Positions 36,161-48,044 of a stretch of 64,000 nt of DNA are shown one piece after another (the stretch's first letter is position 1; every line of letters starts with the position of its first letter). A model generated the notes under the pieces. The model was not told where the DNA came from. It made no database searches and saw nothing but the letters and a program-made list of their open reading frames with translations. The stretch covers positions 1,016,209 through 1,080,208 of the forward strand of contig MZZL01000403.1 of assembly GCA_002749535.1 (NCBI GenBank), read 5' to 3'. A program made the translations under genes and the position numbers. Origin of the DNA: Apophysomyces variabilis. Taxonomy: Eukaryota > Mucoromycota > Mucoromycetes > Mucorales > Mucoraceae.

Positions 36161-37915
36161 CTAATCGCTGTATTCAGCTAAGAATTGGTCATGGAACTTG
36201 TGGAGATCGGAGCAGAAGGCATCAAACAAATGTTCCTGGGGTAAAAACGTGGATCTAAAGTGCCAAGTGCCATCCACTTGACCAAAACCGGAACCTGAAA
36301 AAAGTGGAAACGGAAGCGTGAGAAAAAAACGCCATTTTCAACCAATAAGCAAAGAATATTTCTGTTACCTGGGATCACACAGACACCAGTGGCCTCTAAC
36401 ATCTTTTCACAGTAGAATGCATCGGGTGCCAAACCAACCGATTTCGCTTTCTCAATGGCCTTGGAGGGTAATCGAATACGAGGGAAAAGGTACATCGAAC
36501 CTTGAGCAGGTTGACATGTGACATCCTTCATAGAGTTGAAGGCATCTTCTAGACGCTTGGATCGACGTCGGAGTGAATCATAAATGGCGGTAATTTCAGA
36601 TCGATAGGATTCATAGGAAGCGTCTCCGGGACGAGGAGGATCACACATCAGATCCACAAGAATTTGACCATGCAAATTGGGACAGAGGGAGACGGACGCC
36701 ATCTTATAGATTTGTTGCAACACCTCGGGGTCCATGTTACAACATTCAAAGTAACCTCCACGACGACCACACTCACCCACCATGCCCTTCGAAATGGAAT
36801 GGAAGGATACCAGCTCGACTTCCGATCGTAATGCTTCGTTGGGATGTTCCCTCAATGCCTTTTTGAAACTCACGAAAGGTCGTTTTTCTGGCTCATAAAT
36901 ATTGGTCTGATAGACTTCATCGGCCAACAACAACACACGTTCTTCATGGCAGAAAGTCAAGATCTCTTGCATATTTTGCGCCGAGAGACATTGACCGGTT
37001 GGGTTGCCTGGGTTGATGATCACCAAGGCACGCACATCCACACCGTTTGCTCTGGCCTCGGCAATCAATGTCTTCAGTTTGCTGACATCCAGACTCCAAC
37101 CCGATTCCTCCTCAAGATAGTAAGGCACGGGTGTGGCGCCCACCAAAGACAAAGTAGCACTGTAGAGAGGATACTGCGGGATAGGGATCATGATACCAGA
37201 TTTCTCATTCTGTGTCAGGAGGGTCAACAAGGTCTGCACTCCCGGAGAGGCACCCTGAGTTAGATAGATAGTGTTAGCGTCTGCTGAATGACCATCTCGT
37301 TCTTCTAAGAATCGTGCCACGGTCTGACGGATGGCTGGCACACCCTGGGAGTGAGAGTAAGCTCCGATACTGGGACCAATCGACTTGAGGAGTTTACGAG
37401 CACGAGCTAAAGCGTCAGCAGGGTAAAGCTGCGACACAATTGCCTCATTTTTTGGGTCCAACAAATCTGTGTTCTCGCACAGCGAGGCAACCTTTTTTTT
37501 TTTTCAACATCGATAAATACAAATGATGTTATTCATCCGTCTTGTTCTGTTTTGGTTCTTCCTTCCTTTTTCGTCTTTTAGCTTACCTGACGGAAAAAGG
37601 TAACAGGCTTTTGATGAAGTTGTTGCGGGTTACCGATATTGCAGTTCACAACGGCGTCAAATGGGAGCGAGGAAGGGTTGGATGCCAACTGATCACGAAG
37701 TTCGTCGGCAAGGATGGCAAGGCGTCCACGCACAGCATATTCCACCTTGCGGATATTAGGGTTGATGTTATCAATGGTGAGCACTCTCTTGGCTAAAAAA
37801 AAAGTCATGGAATAAGGTTAATCTCCACGAGAAAAAGGAATAACTCTTTATGAAACAGCCTCTTTCATTGTATTCATATTCTACCTGAAGTTTTCTTGGT
37901 TTCTTCAACAGTCAT
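36161..37915 (-). CDS. ALT1: Alanine aminotransferase
   Basis: PLP-dependent enzyme of 497 residues that interconverts alanine + 2-oxoglutarate and pyruvate + glutamate. Exons 37885-37915, 37587-37792, 36369-37491 and 36161-36294. Family blocks: VEYAVRGRLAILADEL and CNIGNPQQL at the N-terminus, IGAYSHSQGVPAIR, INPGNPTGQCLS, LLADEVYQTNIY, the PLP lysine in FHSISKGMVGECGRRGGYFE, and SGFGQVDGTWHFRSTFLP rebuilt across the last intron. The acceptor of the second intron follows an A-run rather than a pyrimidine tract, which is unusual. The start gives MTVEETKKTS with no mitochondrial presequence, suggesting a cytosolic form. Family certain; the gene symbol follows yeast usage. Confidence 0.95.
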
Positions 37916-40523
37916 ATTGGAAATGGGTTTATTGTGTTGGAGCAGGGGAAAAGACAGGGCCCTTTTTTTGGATGGAAAGACTTTTATAGTGTGGAGATGA
38001 TGTAGTACGTACATAAGACAGTCCGTTGTTACACGAACCTGGCTTCCCCGACTTTGGATGAATGAGGGGTAAGTGACGGGATCGGACCCGTTTCATTGTC
38101 GTGATTTCAATCCGTTGTGGGGCGGAAAAATAATCGCCTTGTTTAAACCACGTATGACGCTATTTTAAGCTCCCGACATATCCGGGGTGATGGGGGAGAA
38201 AAGGAACCCTCCCACCACGAAACCATAGACGATGCTGGAGAGAGGTCCTAGGTGACTACTCTGTTGGACAAACCGGTTAAGGCAATACCATGAATGGTAT
38301 TTTCAACACGGATCCAGTCAGTACCACGGATAAACAATAATCAAAGATTGGTAATTACGAAAGCACCTTTCTCCAAGGATATATATTGCTATAGCAAAAG
38401 TACCAAACAACCGCGGGTTTGTGATCGCGCTGATAGACATTTTGGTACAACAGCTTTTAATTGCAGACGTGTTCGGATATTGTTTTTTTTGTGCTAAAGA
38501 AAGATGTCTGGACCTACGATTTGCTATAGTGAACATCCTGCAAAACTGCACGTGCTGTCCAATACGAAACCTTGTTTTCGTTTTATCGATTTTTCTGTGA
38601 AACAAAGATAATTTCTCTGATAGTGCATAAACATCTGAGTATGATAGTCACTGTATGTATTCCTAGTACATAATGAACATAGCGCGAGCTAATTCAACAA
38701 AGTCTTTGTTCATTTCCAATGCCGGTGGCTGAAATTCAACCGTTTGTTTCACACACTGTCAGTTCGCATACCACTTTTCTTTTCCAAATTTCACAGTAAT
38801 CTGGATGGATAATGAAACAACATCACTATAGGGAACACTTTATCAAGGACAGCGTGTACGTTTCTTGCGTGGCAAAAGAACTTGTGCTAAAGACCACGGC
38901 CGGAAACCGAGACATACTACAAATACAAAACCTCATCTCAACAAGCACAGATGGTTGGCTAACGTGCTATGAATAGGTATCTGTCATGGATTCCGCACTA
39001 TGGCACCAATACTCAAGCATCTGTTTGTTATCCAACTCTTGAATTAGCGTAATTTGAATCCAGGTGCAACTTTGTACCAGCTGCACGAAGGTTAATCCAA
39101 GGAAAATGCTACAATCACCCTCATATATATTATCTCCATCATTAGTCTCAAGTAAAATACTAGCAATCAAGGTCGTCACAATTCATCGATCAAGTACTAC
39201 ACGGAACTGCAGGTATAGTATAGGAGATTTTTTGCAAAAATCTCTTTTTGAGGGAAAAGTTTGTCTCAGTCATTGTAATCAGCTTGCGACATGATTGATA
39301 TCTGTCCTTGTCCGTTACGTTGTGAGACTCAGACAAATATTAAGCAATGGCCGCAGGTCATTTGTCTAGAACTTCTGGCTAACTATTTACTGCTTCTATG
39401 CAATGACATATATGAAACTAAGGGTCAAAATAGAACCTGCTTATACTTGATAAAGGTCATGTTCATGATTGCTCTTGTGCCGAGGCTGACATATATTATG
39501 TATTGGATCACAGTGCATGCTGTAAAGAATGGCATTGGTTTCAAACAATGTCATTTAATACCTTTCACAATATCGAGCTTTATTTATTCCTGTTATTTTG
39601 CTTTTGTCTACCCATCATTTGTGTTAAATGATCATTCTCTATCCAAAAAAGTTATCAATGATTTGTCAACAATACCTATATGAAATCCTGTGATTTGCTG
39701 TGCAGCGCCACAATGTATACTGTCACTGAGGTATCTCCCCTTTACGATCGGTCCCGAGAGCAACATGTTATTTAGGTTAGCTCCAAATGATTCAAGCATT
39801 GCTCTGATCTAACCATACACGAGAAGATAGTAATCGTAGATTGGATACTACCATAACGATCTAAAAAAATCTCCTGGTCGATCAGATACATGGAAAAGCC
39901 ATACGTGCTGCTGGTAGTAAGACTAAGTAAATGAGTATAGCGAGGACCTATGTAAGAGAAGCTTTTGAAAAGCAGAATTCATGTAAAAATAAAATAAATA
40001 AAGATCCCGCTCATGGCAAGGAGAATTTTAGTAGATCTTCAGTATGTTTTGGAAATAATGCATCTCCTGAATTATCATTTATCAAGCATTATTGCATGAG
40101 GTGAGAACCCTGCTTTTTTTGTGTTGAATCATTGCTCGGTCGTATTATTACAACAGATGAATCCAATAGCAATGCTGAGTGCTCTATGCAACTATGACAG
40201 ATTTCGATACATAAGGGATGCATTGGTTTCGTTCAGCAACGATCTACATCAGGAGAAATGCTTTTCTAACCAGCCATCAAGGCGACGAATTGCTACTTTA
40301 TTTGACTTGATCAAAAAAAAATAATAGGCAGTATAGCACGACAGTATCACAACATATGCCTTGACGTGATTGTCGCTAGCTATCTCCTTCCGAACGTTTA
40401 TCGACCCGACCTAAAGGAGGATTCATAGAATGAATTATATTCACATGTAGAGAAAAACGAAAAGAAAAAGAAAGGTAGTAATAAGGAAAGGTTAATAACG
40501 GGTAAGTGAAAAACAAAAAAAGC
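37916..40523. other. About 2.6-kb intergenic region with hydrophobic frame fragments
   Basis: Mostly AT-rich non-coding sequence. A 130-codon + strand frame at 39291-39683 and a 70-codon - strand frame at 38967-39179 both contain hydrophobic segments, but I could not join either into a consistent gene. They may be chance frames or pieces of a decayed or unrecognised membrane protein gene. Confidence 0.4.
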
Positions 40524-41909
40524 TCAAGCTTCTTGTCCTTCGTTCTCTTCTTCAACGGTAAATTCACTGTTTGGGAAATCCACAACAACTGCAGGTGGCT
40601 GACCGACTTCTAGCAGCTTATCCCTAAGGTCCATACATGCATTTTCCCAGCGCATCTTCTCTTCCCATAGTTCTCGTAATTTCTTGTACGCCAAACCACT
40701 GAGCACCTCATAATGATCCCACGTTTCTTCCAGTGCTGCCTGTAGTCTTTGCCGTTGTACCCGTTCTTCTGCTAACTGAGCTTCAAGTTCCTCCATGGTG
40801 GTCGCTTGTGGAGGTGAAGGTTCGCTTTCAGACGTGACCGTTACTCCCTCTTCTTCTACCTTTGTAATCGAAGGGGCTACGACCATTTCCATAGTTTGCA
40901 CCTGGACATGGCGTACCTTCTTTTTCTCACTTGGTTCTTGGTTCGGACTGAGAAGAGCGCGCTCGTGTTCCTTTGCCAAAGCATTTGCCATTGTATCACT
41001 CGGTTTATCCGCTTTGACCAATCGGAAACGCTCCAAACGTTGCAGTAACCCTGCCTCGATCGTGTCCACATGCTCTCCCAAGTGGGCGACGACGTCGTTT
41101 TCATCCAATGTCTTATCCACAACCTCTTCTTCTTCTCCATCCGGCCGCTTACGATGCTGTACATCTCCCATCTCCTGATGGGATTCCCATTCTCGGCCTC
41201 CACCTGCTCGACCTATGGTACTACTGCGCGCCGATGCTGCTTCGATATCCTGACGCATCAGCATTAATGGACGACCGCGTAAAGAAGATGGATTGTTGCT
41301 GACGTGGCTCTTGACAGACATCGAATATCGCAGTGATCCGCTGTAGAGACTCGATTCGCGTTTCTTAGATCGATTTGAGGGTAACACTGGACCCTGTTGA
41401 TCGCTGTTACTGATCACACTTCTCCTTAACGCCGAATTCTTTCCTGTCGAGGCATAGCTTAGACGGTGTTGTCCATAAGAGGCTGCTGGTGAAGAGTCAT
41501 GGTACGGATTGGCAACTATTTCGATATAGTTTCTTCTATGGATGGTGTTTGGTGCATCTGCTCCGGGTTTCTGCAAGTAGGTCCTCGTGCTTGGCGTGGG
41601 ACAAGAAGTGGAGCTTGATGGTTGCGATCGGGTAGAAGCAGATGTTGGTGGTGGTGGTTTGTTCTTGAGTAAGCGAGAAAACAGAGTAGAAGGTCGCTTT
41701 GTTGTTGTCTTCTGGAACTCTTCTGGACTTGTATTATTGAGGAATTCCACCAGAGCTTGAGTTCCAGTCTTCCTGCGTCGTGGCTTTGATGTCAAATCCG
41801 AAGAGGATGTAAAACTCCATTCATCTAATTCATCCTCATCTTCTTCATAGAGATTGATTATCCTTGGATCTTTTGGTTCAAAGGCATTTTTGTTAGGCAT
41901 CTGAGGCAT
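40524..41909 (-). CDS. Hypothetical Ser/Pro-rich protein with C-terminal coiled coil
   Basis: Single-exon frame of 461 residues, not recognised. The N-terminus is acidic (NLYEEDEDELDEW), followed by a basic patch (KPRRRKTG), then a long Ser/Thr/Pro-rich low-complexity region with many potential phosphorylation sites. A coiled coil near the end (about residues 360-440) includes EELEAQLAEERVQRQRLQ and AYKKLRELWEEKMRWENA, then an acidic tail. Start chosen as first Met; a pyrimidine-rich leader (minus strand) precedes it. The composition suggests a regulated cytoskeletal or signalling adaptor, but that is a guess. Frames on the + strand over 40795-41302 are shadows. Confidence 0.75.
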   Translation of the reverse strand: MPQMPNKNAFEPKDPRIINLYEEDEDELDEWSFTSSSDLTSKPRRRKTGTQALVEFLNNTSPEEFQKTTTKRPSTLFSRLLKNKPPPPTSASTRSQPSSSTSCPTPSTRTYLQKPGADAPNTIHRRNYIEIVANPYHDSSPAASYGQHRLSYASTGKNSALRRSVISNSDQQGPVLPSNRSKKRESSLYSGSLRYSMSVKSHVSNNPSSLRGRPLMLMRQDIEAASARSSTIGRAGGGREWESHQEMGDVQHRKRPDGEEEEVVDKTLDENDVVAHLGEHVDTIEAGLLQRLERFRLVKADKPSDTMANALAKEHERALLSPNQEPSEKKKVRHVQVQTMEMVVAPSITKVEEEGVTVTSESEPSPPQATTMEELEAQLAEERVQRQRLQAALEETWDHYEVLSGLAYKKLRELWEEKMRWENACMDLRDKLLEVGQPPAVVVDFPNSEFTVEEENEGQEA

Positions 41910-43806
41910 AACGAGAAAGGATCGATCTATGTTCTGTTCTTTTTTCCTTCGGATAGAACGATTGGACTACAAAAGGAAAAGGAAAGCGAAAAGAAAATAA
42001 AATAAAAGAAAGAGAGGAAGGGGCGGATGATAAAAAAAAGAAAAGGTAAATTTTAGAGTATAGAGGGGTCGAGAGAGAAAAAAAATACACAAAAAGCAAG
42101 AGGAAGAGACAGAGAAAGGAGAGACATCTGTGCTCATCGAGTTGCAAAAATCAGGGGCATGTCTTTATATGGAAAGTCGTGCTCTTCACCACGCAAAATG
42201 TTGCTATTACGATGAATTATCCAGAACCTAGTAACAGGGTAAAGCTATGGTTACTGTATCTATCACCAACAACGCAGGCTTGACTTTTCTTGATTCACCG
42301 TGGAACCAGTCCGTTTGTCAAAGGATATCTAAGTTATCGAAGTACTTTCGTTCACTCATTGAAAATCTCTTAATGACCCTGCAGCACTTTAAATTGCCCG
42401 AGCTGTCAATCGTACTACATTTCATAGTCAGCCTGCATTCAATTATCCCTTGCTTTGGTGGGGAGAAGGGTTTAGGGGACTTTCATCTGCCAGCTAAGAG
42501 CACTGTTTTGAAATAGAGAAACAGTACATTGCACTACAACCTTGGGAACGAGGTTTCGTTGCTTACCTCATGAAAAGTAACAGCTATGCTGGTTTGCTTA
42601 GCAACACAAGTGTGACACTCCTTCCTGCTTCCGACAATCACTGTTAAACAAAAAATAAACATGCGTCTTACCGGGAGCACTAGGCACAGAAACAATAACA
42701 GTGGAAATAGGCTTGATGGAAAAGGTGTGGATAGAGTATTTATCGGCATGTTGCTGCTCACTTTGCTTCTTTTACTTGACTACACAACGTCAGATGTTGC
42801 CCTACGTTTGGTATGACAATTTTCATGGTGAGGTTATCAATTCACATTAATGGTTCGGTAAAGGAGATTTGTTGCCGAATAGATCAACAACTCATTTCGA
42901 CTTCAGTAATTTGGACTAACGGGAAAATAGTTGGCTCAAAGCAATCCTAACTGGCGACGATGTTTAATAAGCATAAGCAAAAAAAAGGAAAAAAAAAGCA
43001 AAACCATACAATCCATTGAAAGGCTTACACTGTGGATGCCCTCCATGTCGCCAATTATTATCTATCAGTCTAGCTAAAAGATTGATCAGAAGAGCCTGCT
43101 GTCTCCCTTTAGAAAATAAAGAACAGAACAGATACACAACTGCTTCTGAACTGCCATGTGTACTATCTATCCCACGACGTAATTAGTACATGGGGTATAC
43201 TTACTGTGCATGTCATGTTAATGATTTCCTTTATTCAAAGTACAACCCGAAAATGCCTTTTCGGATATTTGTCAATATCTGTTTCTTGGCAAGCAAAATT
43301 AAACGTTGTCTTATATTGTTGCCGCACTGAGGCATTAGCTTTTTTTTTACCGAGTTTTTGTCGATTTTTAGCATTGACAGCCTGTATTGGGAAACTTCCA
43401 ACTAAGCGGAAACCATCATTGGCACATACTACAACGGTAGACTACATTTACTTGTATACATGACATTTTCCTAATTGCTGAGTTGGCTGCGGCAAAATAA
43501 GACGGGTCATGAGATGTATACCTGTGCTGAAGGAAGCGTCAAAGGAAAATTGGCCTATATACGCCGTTCCCATACATCCTCTTTTCAGGGCATCACGAAG
43601 CTGTATCTGCGGCTGGCATGATCCCATGTTCGCATATCAAGACTCAGAGAACAATCTGTACATATATGAATGGTATTTAGGAGTTTGGTGTCGATGGATT
43701 TGACTGAGCATCCCATACTCATGATTAGGCGAAGAAAACAAATACAAGATACACGTGATTGTTCCAACAGAATTGCAAGTTTTTCTTGTTACCGCCGTTC
43801 TTCCCT
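41910..43806. other. Intergenic region, no supportable gene
   Basis: Divergent promoter region of the coiled-coil gene and DcpS, plus about 1.5 kb of AT-rich sequence with only short frames. Nothing recognised. Confidence 0.5.
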
Positions 43807-44694
43807 ATGTCCGTTCAAGAAGTACTTGAGCAATTCCGTTTTGAACGTGTCTTATCCCATGACACTCGCACAAAGTTAATACACGTACTGGGACGAGTTC
43901 AAGACGAGGCTGCCATTTTGACATTCGAAAAAGCACAGTTTGAAGACAAGGAGATCCCCGAGATGCCGAAGCTGATTAACAATCTCACGAATGTGGTGAA
44001 CAACAATATCTATGGTTGGGGTTCGGCCAATCTTATGTCGCGCCTTCCTGATACCCGTGTTAAGGTGATTTATCCTGCTACGGAGGTTCATATCAGCAAA
44101 TATGATGCGCAGGAACGTTATCTCATTGCAGAGACACCAGCCATTTACAATGAGTATACTTATCCTTACATACAAAGTATCCCACCAGAGCGCACACAGT
44201 GGGTCCAAAATATTCTGGATGGAACATCAGAGGCAGACCGTGTTCTATTACGTGATGAAGATCCTCAAAATGGCTTTGTGATTTTACCGGATATGAAATG
44301 GGATGGCAGTGTAGAAGCGCTCTATTGGGTCGCTATTACAATGAGAAACGACGTTTCTTCTATTCGATCGCTTGGGAAGGAGCATCTGGATTTATTGAAA
44401 CGAATTCGTACAAAGGCATACGAACTTGCCAAAGAGAAGTTTGGCTTGCAAAAACATCAACTCAGATTATTCGTTCACTACCCACCATCTTATTACCATT
44501 TTCACGTTCATATCACTGCCGTATCGTTTATCGATGCGCCGGGAGTCACTGCTGGCCAAGCACATCTATTAGATACGATCATTGACAACATTGAACTCTA
44601 CGGTGACTATTACCAGCGCGCGACAATACCGACACTGGTGGGAAAGAAATTCGCTTTATATCAGGCTATCAAACCATTATATGTCCAGGAATAA
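43807..44694 (+). CDS. Scavenger mRNA decapping enzyme DcpS (HIT family)
   Basis: Hydrolyses the m7GpppN cap left after 3'-5' mRNA decay, releasing m7GMP. Single exon of 295 residues. The N-terminal domain (FRFERVLSHDTRTKLIHVLG, FEKAQFEDKEIPEM) is the dimer-swapped cap-binding part. The C-terminal HIT domain has WVAITMRNDVSSIRSLGKEHL and the triad HFHVHI, where the middle His is the nucleophile by family knowledge. Start at 43807 (MSVQEVLEQF) matches the family; the in-frame extension back to 43759 lacks similarity. Counterparts are yeast Dcs1/Dcs2. An AATAAA lies 54 nt after the stop. Confidence 0.95.
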   Translation: MSVQEVLEQFRFERVLSHDTRTKLIHVLGRVQDEAAILTFEKAQFEDKEIPEMPKLINNLTNVVNNNIYGWGSANLMSRLPDTRVKVIYPATEVHISKYDAQERYLIAETPAIYNEYTYPYIQSIPPERTQWVQNILDGTSEADRVLLRDEDPQNGFVILPDMKWDGSVEALYWVAITMRNDVSSIRSLGKEHLDLLKRIRTKAYELAKEKFGLQKHQLRLFVHYPPSYYHFHVHITAVSFIDAPGVTAGQAHLLDTIIDNIELYGDYYQRATIPTLVGKKFALYQAIKPLYVQE

Positions 44695-45107
44695 CTCGTG
44701 ACGGTACACTATCTGAAACTATGTTAACGAGCATTTTTTCCATCGTCTAATAAACAAGCGTGAAAATGGTTTGTTTACATTTGAGGATATTCATGTTTCA
44801 GCATTAGCTTCGTTTATTATCATCAAAGTCGCGCTATTCTTTTATTGAAACAGGCTCAGGTGCCACTGCATTAAATTAGCTCACTAAGGTACTGACCGGT
44901 TGTATACTTCTCCATTCAAAAAAAACGTATATCAGTGTTTTATGCTCAGAACGTGTTTTTCCTGTAGAAAAGTATAAATCCTAAAGCCGTTTTGTTTCCT
45001 GCGAGCAATCGGGGACTTAATGCATTTAATGTGGCTTTGCAGTGGCACACTAAGCGCCGCTTTAAAAAGTCTTGGAAAGGAGAAAACCCGCGCCGCGACT
45101 TCGTCTA
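44695..45107. other. Intergenic region between DcpS and guanylate kinase
   Basis: DcpS 3' flank and guanylate kinase promoter; a TATAAAT motif at about 44973-44979 is 129 nt before the chosen start. Confidence 0.45.
44749..44754 (+). terminator. Poly(A) signal AATAAA after DcpS
   Basis: AATAAA with typical spacing after the DcpS stop codon. Confidence 0.45.
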
Positions 45108-45828
45108 ATGGCCTTTCTTTTCCGACGCTCCAGCATGCAAGTGGCCTCCAAAATCTTCGTCATCTCTGGACCTTCAGGTTCTGGTAAATCGACCTTGCTT
45201 AAACGCTTGTTTGCCGAGTTTCCAGACACGTTTGGCTTCAGTGTTTCTCGTAAGCCATTCCATAAGAGAAGTTTCAATAAGTTTTGGTTAACGGCAAATG
45301 TCCACAGACACTACGCGCTCTCCCCGCCCTGGAGAGATCGATGGCAAAGATTACCATTTCGTGACAAAGGAAAAAATGACAGAAGAGGTTGCTGCAGGCA
45401 AATTCATTGAGAGCGCCACCTTTTCCGGAAATATGTATGGTAAGCCTGTGATTTGTACGAGTGGCGGTTTGATTCAATACTGACAATTTATTTTCTCGTG
45501 GCCAGGTACATCGATCAAGGCAGTTGAGGATGTAGTTGCTTCCGGAAAAGTCTGCATGTTAGATATTGATATGCAAGGCGTTCAGTCCGTCAAGAAGACA
45601 GATCTCAAACCACGCTATGTCTTTATCCAGCCACCTAGCTTCGAGGTGCTCGAACAACGTCTGCGTAGCCGAGGCACCGAAACCGAAGAAGCAGTGAAAG
45701 CGAGATTGGAAGCCTCGAAAAACGAAATGGAATATGCTCAGTTGCCTGGATCTTACGACCGTGTTATTGTGAACGATGATCTGGAGAAAGCATACGAAGC
45801 CTTGAGGGATGCAATTTTTGTAAAATAA
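45108..45828 (+). CDS. GUK1: Guanylate kinase
   Basis: Phosphorylates GMP to GDP with ATP in the cytosol. Exons 45108-45249, 45308-45439 and 45506-45828 give 198 residues. Seen: P-loop [14 protein letters not shown]-binding [11 protein letters not shown] rebuilt over intron 1, [15 protein letters not shown] over intron 2, CMLDIDMQG (Walker B-like), and the lid [17 protein letters not shown]. Two possible starts: 45108 ([10 protein letters not shown], weakly basic and possibly a short targeting leader) or 45135 (MQVASKIF, the usual cytosolic length). Confidence 0.95.
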
Positions 45829-46649
45829 AAAGTTAGGGACAAGGAAGCATTAACATAAGTAGAAATATATTTTCAATACATCTCATTCAGCATTCGAACC
45901 TATACAAACTAATTTAAGTTTTTTAGCTGTTTCTTCAATAAATGGATAAAGGAGCCGCTTGCGTATTCTGCGATCTGGCGTTGGCATGACCTATGTTTAT
46001 ATTCCATAACAAAGATTAAGTTGAAGCAGAGATATGAGGAGAAAGGCTATGTATGGTACAGAGGATCGGTCTGTTTCCATAGCCAGTGTCATACGATGTC
46101 TGTTGCATTGGTAGGCCATGTTGATGATCGTTTTTAACCTATTGGTGATGATATGTTACACAAAGTGTCTGCAAGTGGTGCTCTTAATTAGCATGAATAA
46201 CCCCAGCATGCAAAAAATGCAAACGTTTACTTTTTTTATTATGTTAGGCATTTCTTCTAGTTTAACCCTACAAGCAGAAAGAAGGTGTTGCAACTGGTTG
46301 TTCTTATGCTAATTGCCTTACAATAAAATTCTCACAATACTTGATAAAGAGAATGAAACCTCTCTCTCTCGATTGAGTGGTACCTGATTATTCGCTCAGT
46401 GTCTGTCCTTGCAATTTTCCCTTAAAACTTCTATCTCCTTGCTTGACCCATTTGCTCTTGGTCTCTGTTACGATGGTGTGAACGCCGTTTGCCCACATCG
46501 GAAAGAGTTTATGTACATGCAACTGTCATCTGTTTCAGCGGATAAATGGAAATGGAAATGGAATGTCGAATCAAGTGACTTAATGAAAGAAACAGAGTAA
46601 AAAAAAACTTGTAATTATCTGCTCTAAGTTTTTCACTTGCCTGTTGTTT
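45829..46649. other. Intergenic region
   Basis: AT-rich; short frames only, no motifs. Marks the switch from housekeeping genes to the ISG12-like accessory region. Confidence 0.45.
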
Positions 46650-46679
46650 ATGCTTCATCTAAAATCTGCCATTTACGCT

Positions 46680-46877
46680 ATGAGTGGATCCGTTGGAACG
46701 GCCGTCCTCTTTACTATGAGCGTCCTGGTGTTGATATCCACGTCACTTGCTACCGAGGCTGATATTGATCGGCGCGATGAATATTACAATAACGATGCAT
46801 ACGACTGGTACGATGATTATAATGATCATCAAGTATGCAAGTATGACTATGACTCCGATGATTGCGATTTCGATTAA
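46680..46877 (+). CDS. Small secreted Asp/Tyr-rich protein (65 aa)
   Basis: Not recognised. From 46680 the frame gives a signal peptide (MSGSVGTAVLFTMSVLVLIS, about 24 residues with a small-residue cleavage region STSLA) and then about 40 mature residues rich in Asp and Tyr (EYYNNDAYDWYDDYNDHQ) with two Cys (VCKYDY and DDCDFD). An in-frame Met at 46650 would add ten residues (MLHLKSAIYA). The mature part is very acidic and could bind metal ions or coat a wall surface; that is inference. It begins the ISG12-like cluster. Being short and single-exon, it could still be a chance frame, but a signal peptide plus a strongly biased tail argues for a real gene. Confidence 0.5.
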   Translation: MSGSVGTAVLFTMSVLVLISTSLATEADIDRRDEYYNNDAYDWYDDYNDHQVCKYDYDSDDCDFD

Positions 46878-47342
46878 GCAGTAACTACGAGAGACAAAGA
46901 CAAAAGGAAGGCATGCATTCAGAAACTTGTATTAGCATGAAGAGAAAAGGAAATAAAACCGACAATGTTCTGGCTTGACAGCATCGGTAAATCTCACTCT
47001 TGGTTTGCGATGAGACATACATGCATTTTGCAATGTATAAAGTAGCGTAAGGGTGTGCCTAATCCACTATATGCCAATGGTCAAATGTTTTCTATAGCTG
47101 AACTTCTCATCCTTTCTATATCAAAAATCTAGACATCATTGCGTGATCTGCAGTTAGCAACATTGAACTTAATAAACAGCTCGCAATCGCATATAGGCTA
47201 AAAGTATAAATACGATCTTTGCAACACACTCTTGACTTAACGATCTGATCGTTACCAAAAGTGCTCATCGCTTTCATCGGTTGATATTCATCGGTTTATC
47301 GCTGTTTCAAAACTGCTTTAAAAAACGTATCTTCAAGTGGGC
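46878..47342. other. Intergenic region with TATA box for ISG12-like copy A
   Basis: Non-coding; contains TATAAATA at 47205-47212 upstream of the broken copy A. Confidence 0.45.
47205..47212 (+). promoter_or_regulatory. TATA box of ISG12-like copy A
   Basis: TATAAATA 131 nt before the first plausible ATG (47343). An intact core promoter before a broken reading frame suggests recent inactivation or a transcribed pseudogene. Confidence 0.4.
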
Positions 47343-48044
47343 ATGGAAATGCAGACCATGTCTTCCTGGAATCTCCTTTCGACCAAGCTAAGCGATAGTA
47401 TTTCTTTGGTCAAAGAATCTAGCATGAAGGTAGACAACATATCTGTGAACGGACCTTTCGGAAACTGAGATCGTGGCAAACACAGCTACCATCTTCTTTT
47501 CCTGATACGGAAACTATCCTAGTTAAACTCGGAAGCAGTGCAAAAAGTGCATGGGAAAATTTACATTGACAAGCGTGCTGTAGCTCTGTTAGATAAAGTT
47601 AAGCAAGATCCCAAAAGCGGTGCCTATGTTGTGGGTGGAGCCGCGTTGGGCATGGTAGCTCTGCCCTGTGCCGCTGTTGCTGGTCTAAGCGCCATAGGAT
47701 TCACATAGGGAGGCGTGGCCGCAGGCTCTTTGGCGGCTGGATGGATGTCAACCTTTGGTGGTGTCGTTCCTGCAGGAAGTCTTTTCGCATCACTTCAATC
47801 TGCTGGTGCTCTAGGAACTGTCTCAGGAGTGGCTCAGGTAGCAGCTTATGCCGGAGGGGTTACAGGAGGCGTCGCGGGTGTTATAGCAAGATGGGATTTT
47901 GCTGACAAAAGGCAAAGCCTGCATAATGATGATAACAGAGAAAACCACGAGATTAAGGACTGTAATATTGACAGTGAAGCTGGAGAGGAAGAAGAAGACG
48001 AGGAAAACTGGGACGCTGAGAAAAAGTTAAAGGCAGAACGCTAA
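47343..48044 (+). pseudogene. ISG12/IFI6-like protein, copy A (broken)
   Basis: A member of the hydrophobic Gly/Ala-rich family that includes interferon-inducible 6-16/ISG12 proteins. The core is clear: GAYVVGGAALGM..., AAGWMSTFGGVVPAGSLFASLQSAGALG, then an acidic tail (EAGEEEEDEENWDAEKK) as in copy B. It is interrupted by a TAG at 47706-47708 between GLSAIGFT and GGVAAGS. Upstream, the AKSAWENL helix and the core lie in different frames, with a shift near 47560. A cryptic intron (donor GTAGCT at about 47654, acceptor just after the TAG) would remove the stop in frame, but it would also delete a hydrophobic segment kept in copy B. I therefore prefer a pseudogene. The likely original start is near 47343, with a TATA box upstream. 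Confidence 0.65.

Noticed and set aside
39291..39683. 130-codon hydrophobic + strand frame
   Set aside because: AT-rich DNA readily yields hydrophobic frames; no splice partners or motifs were found.
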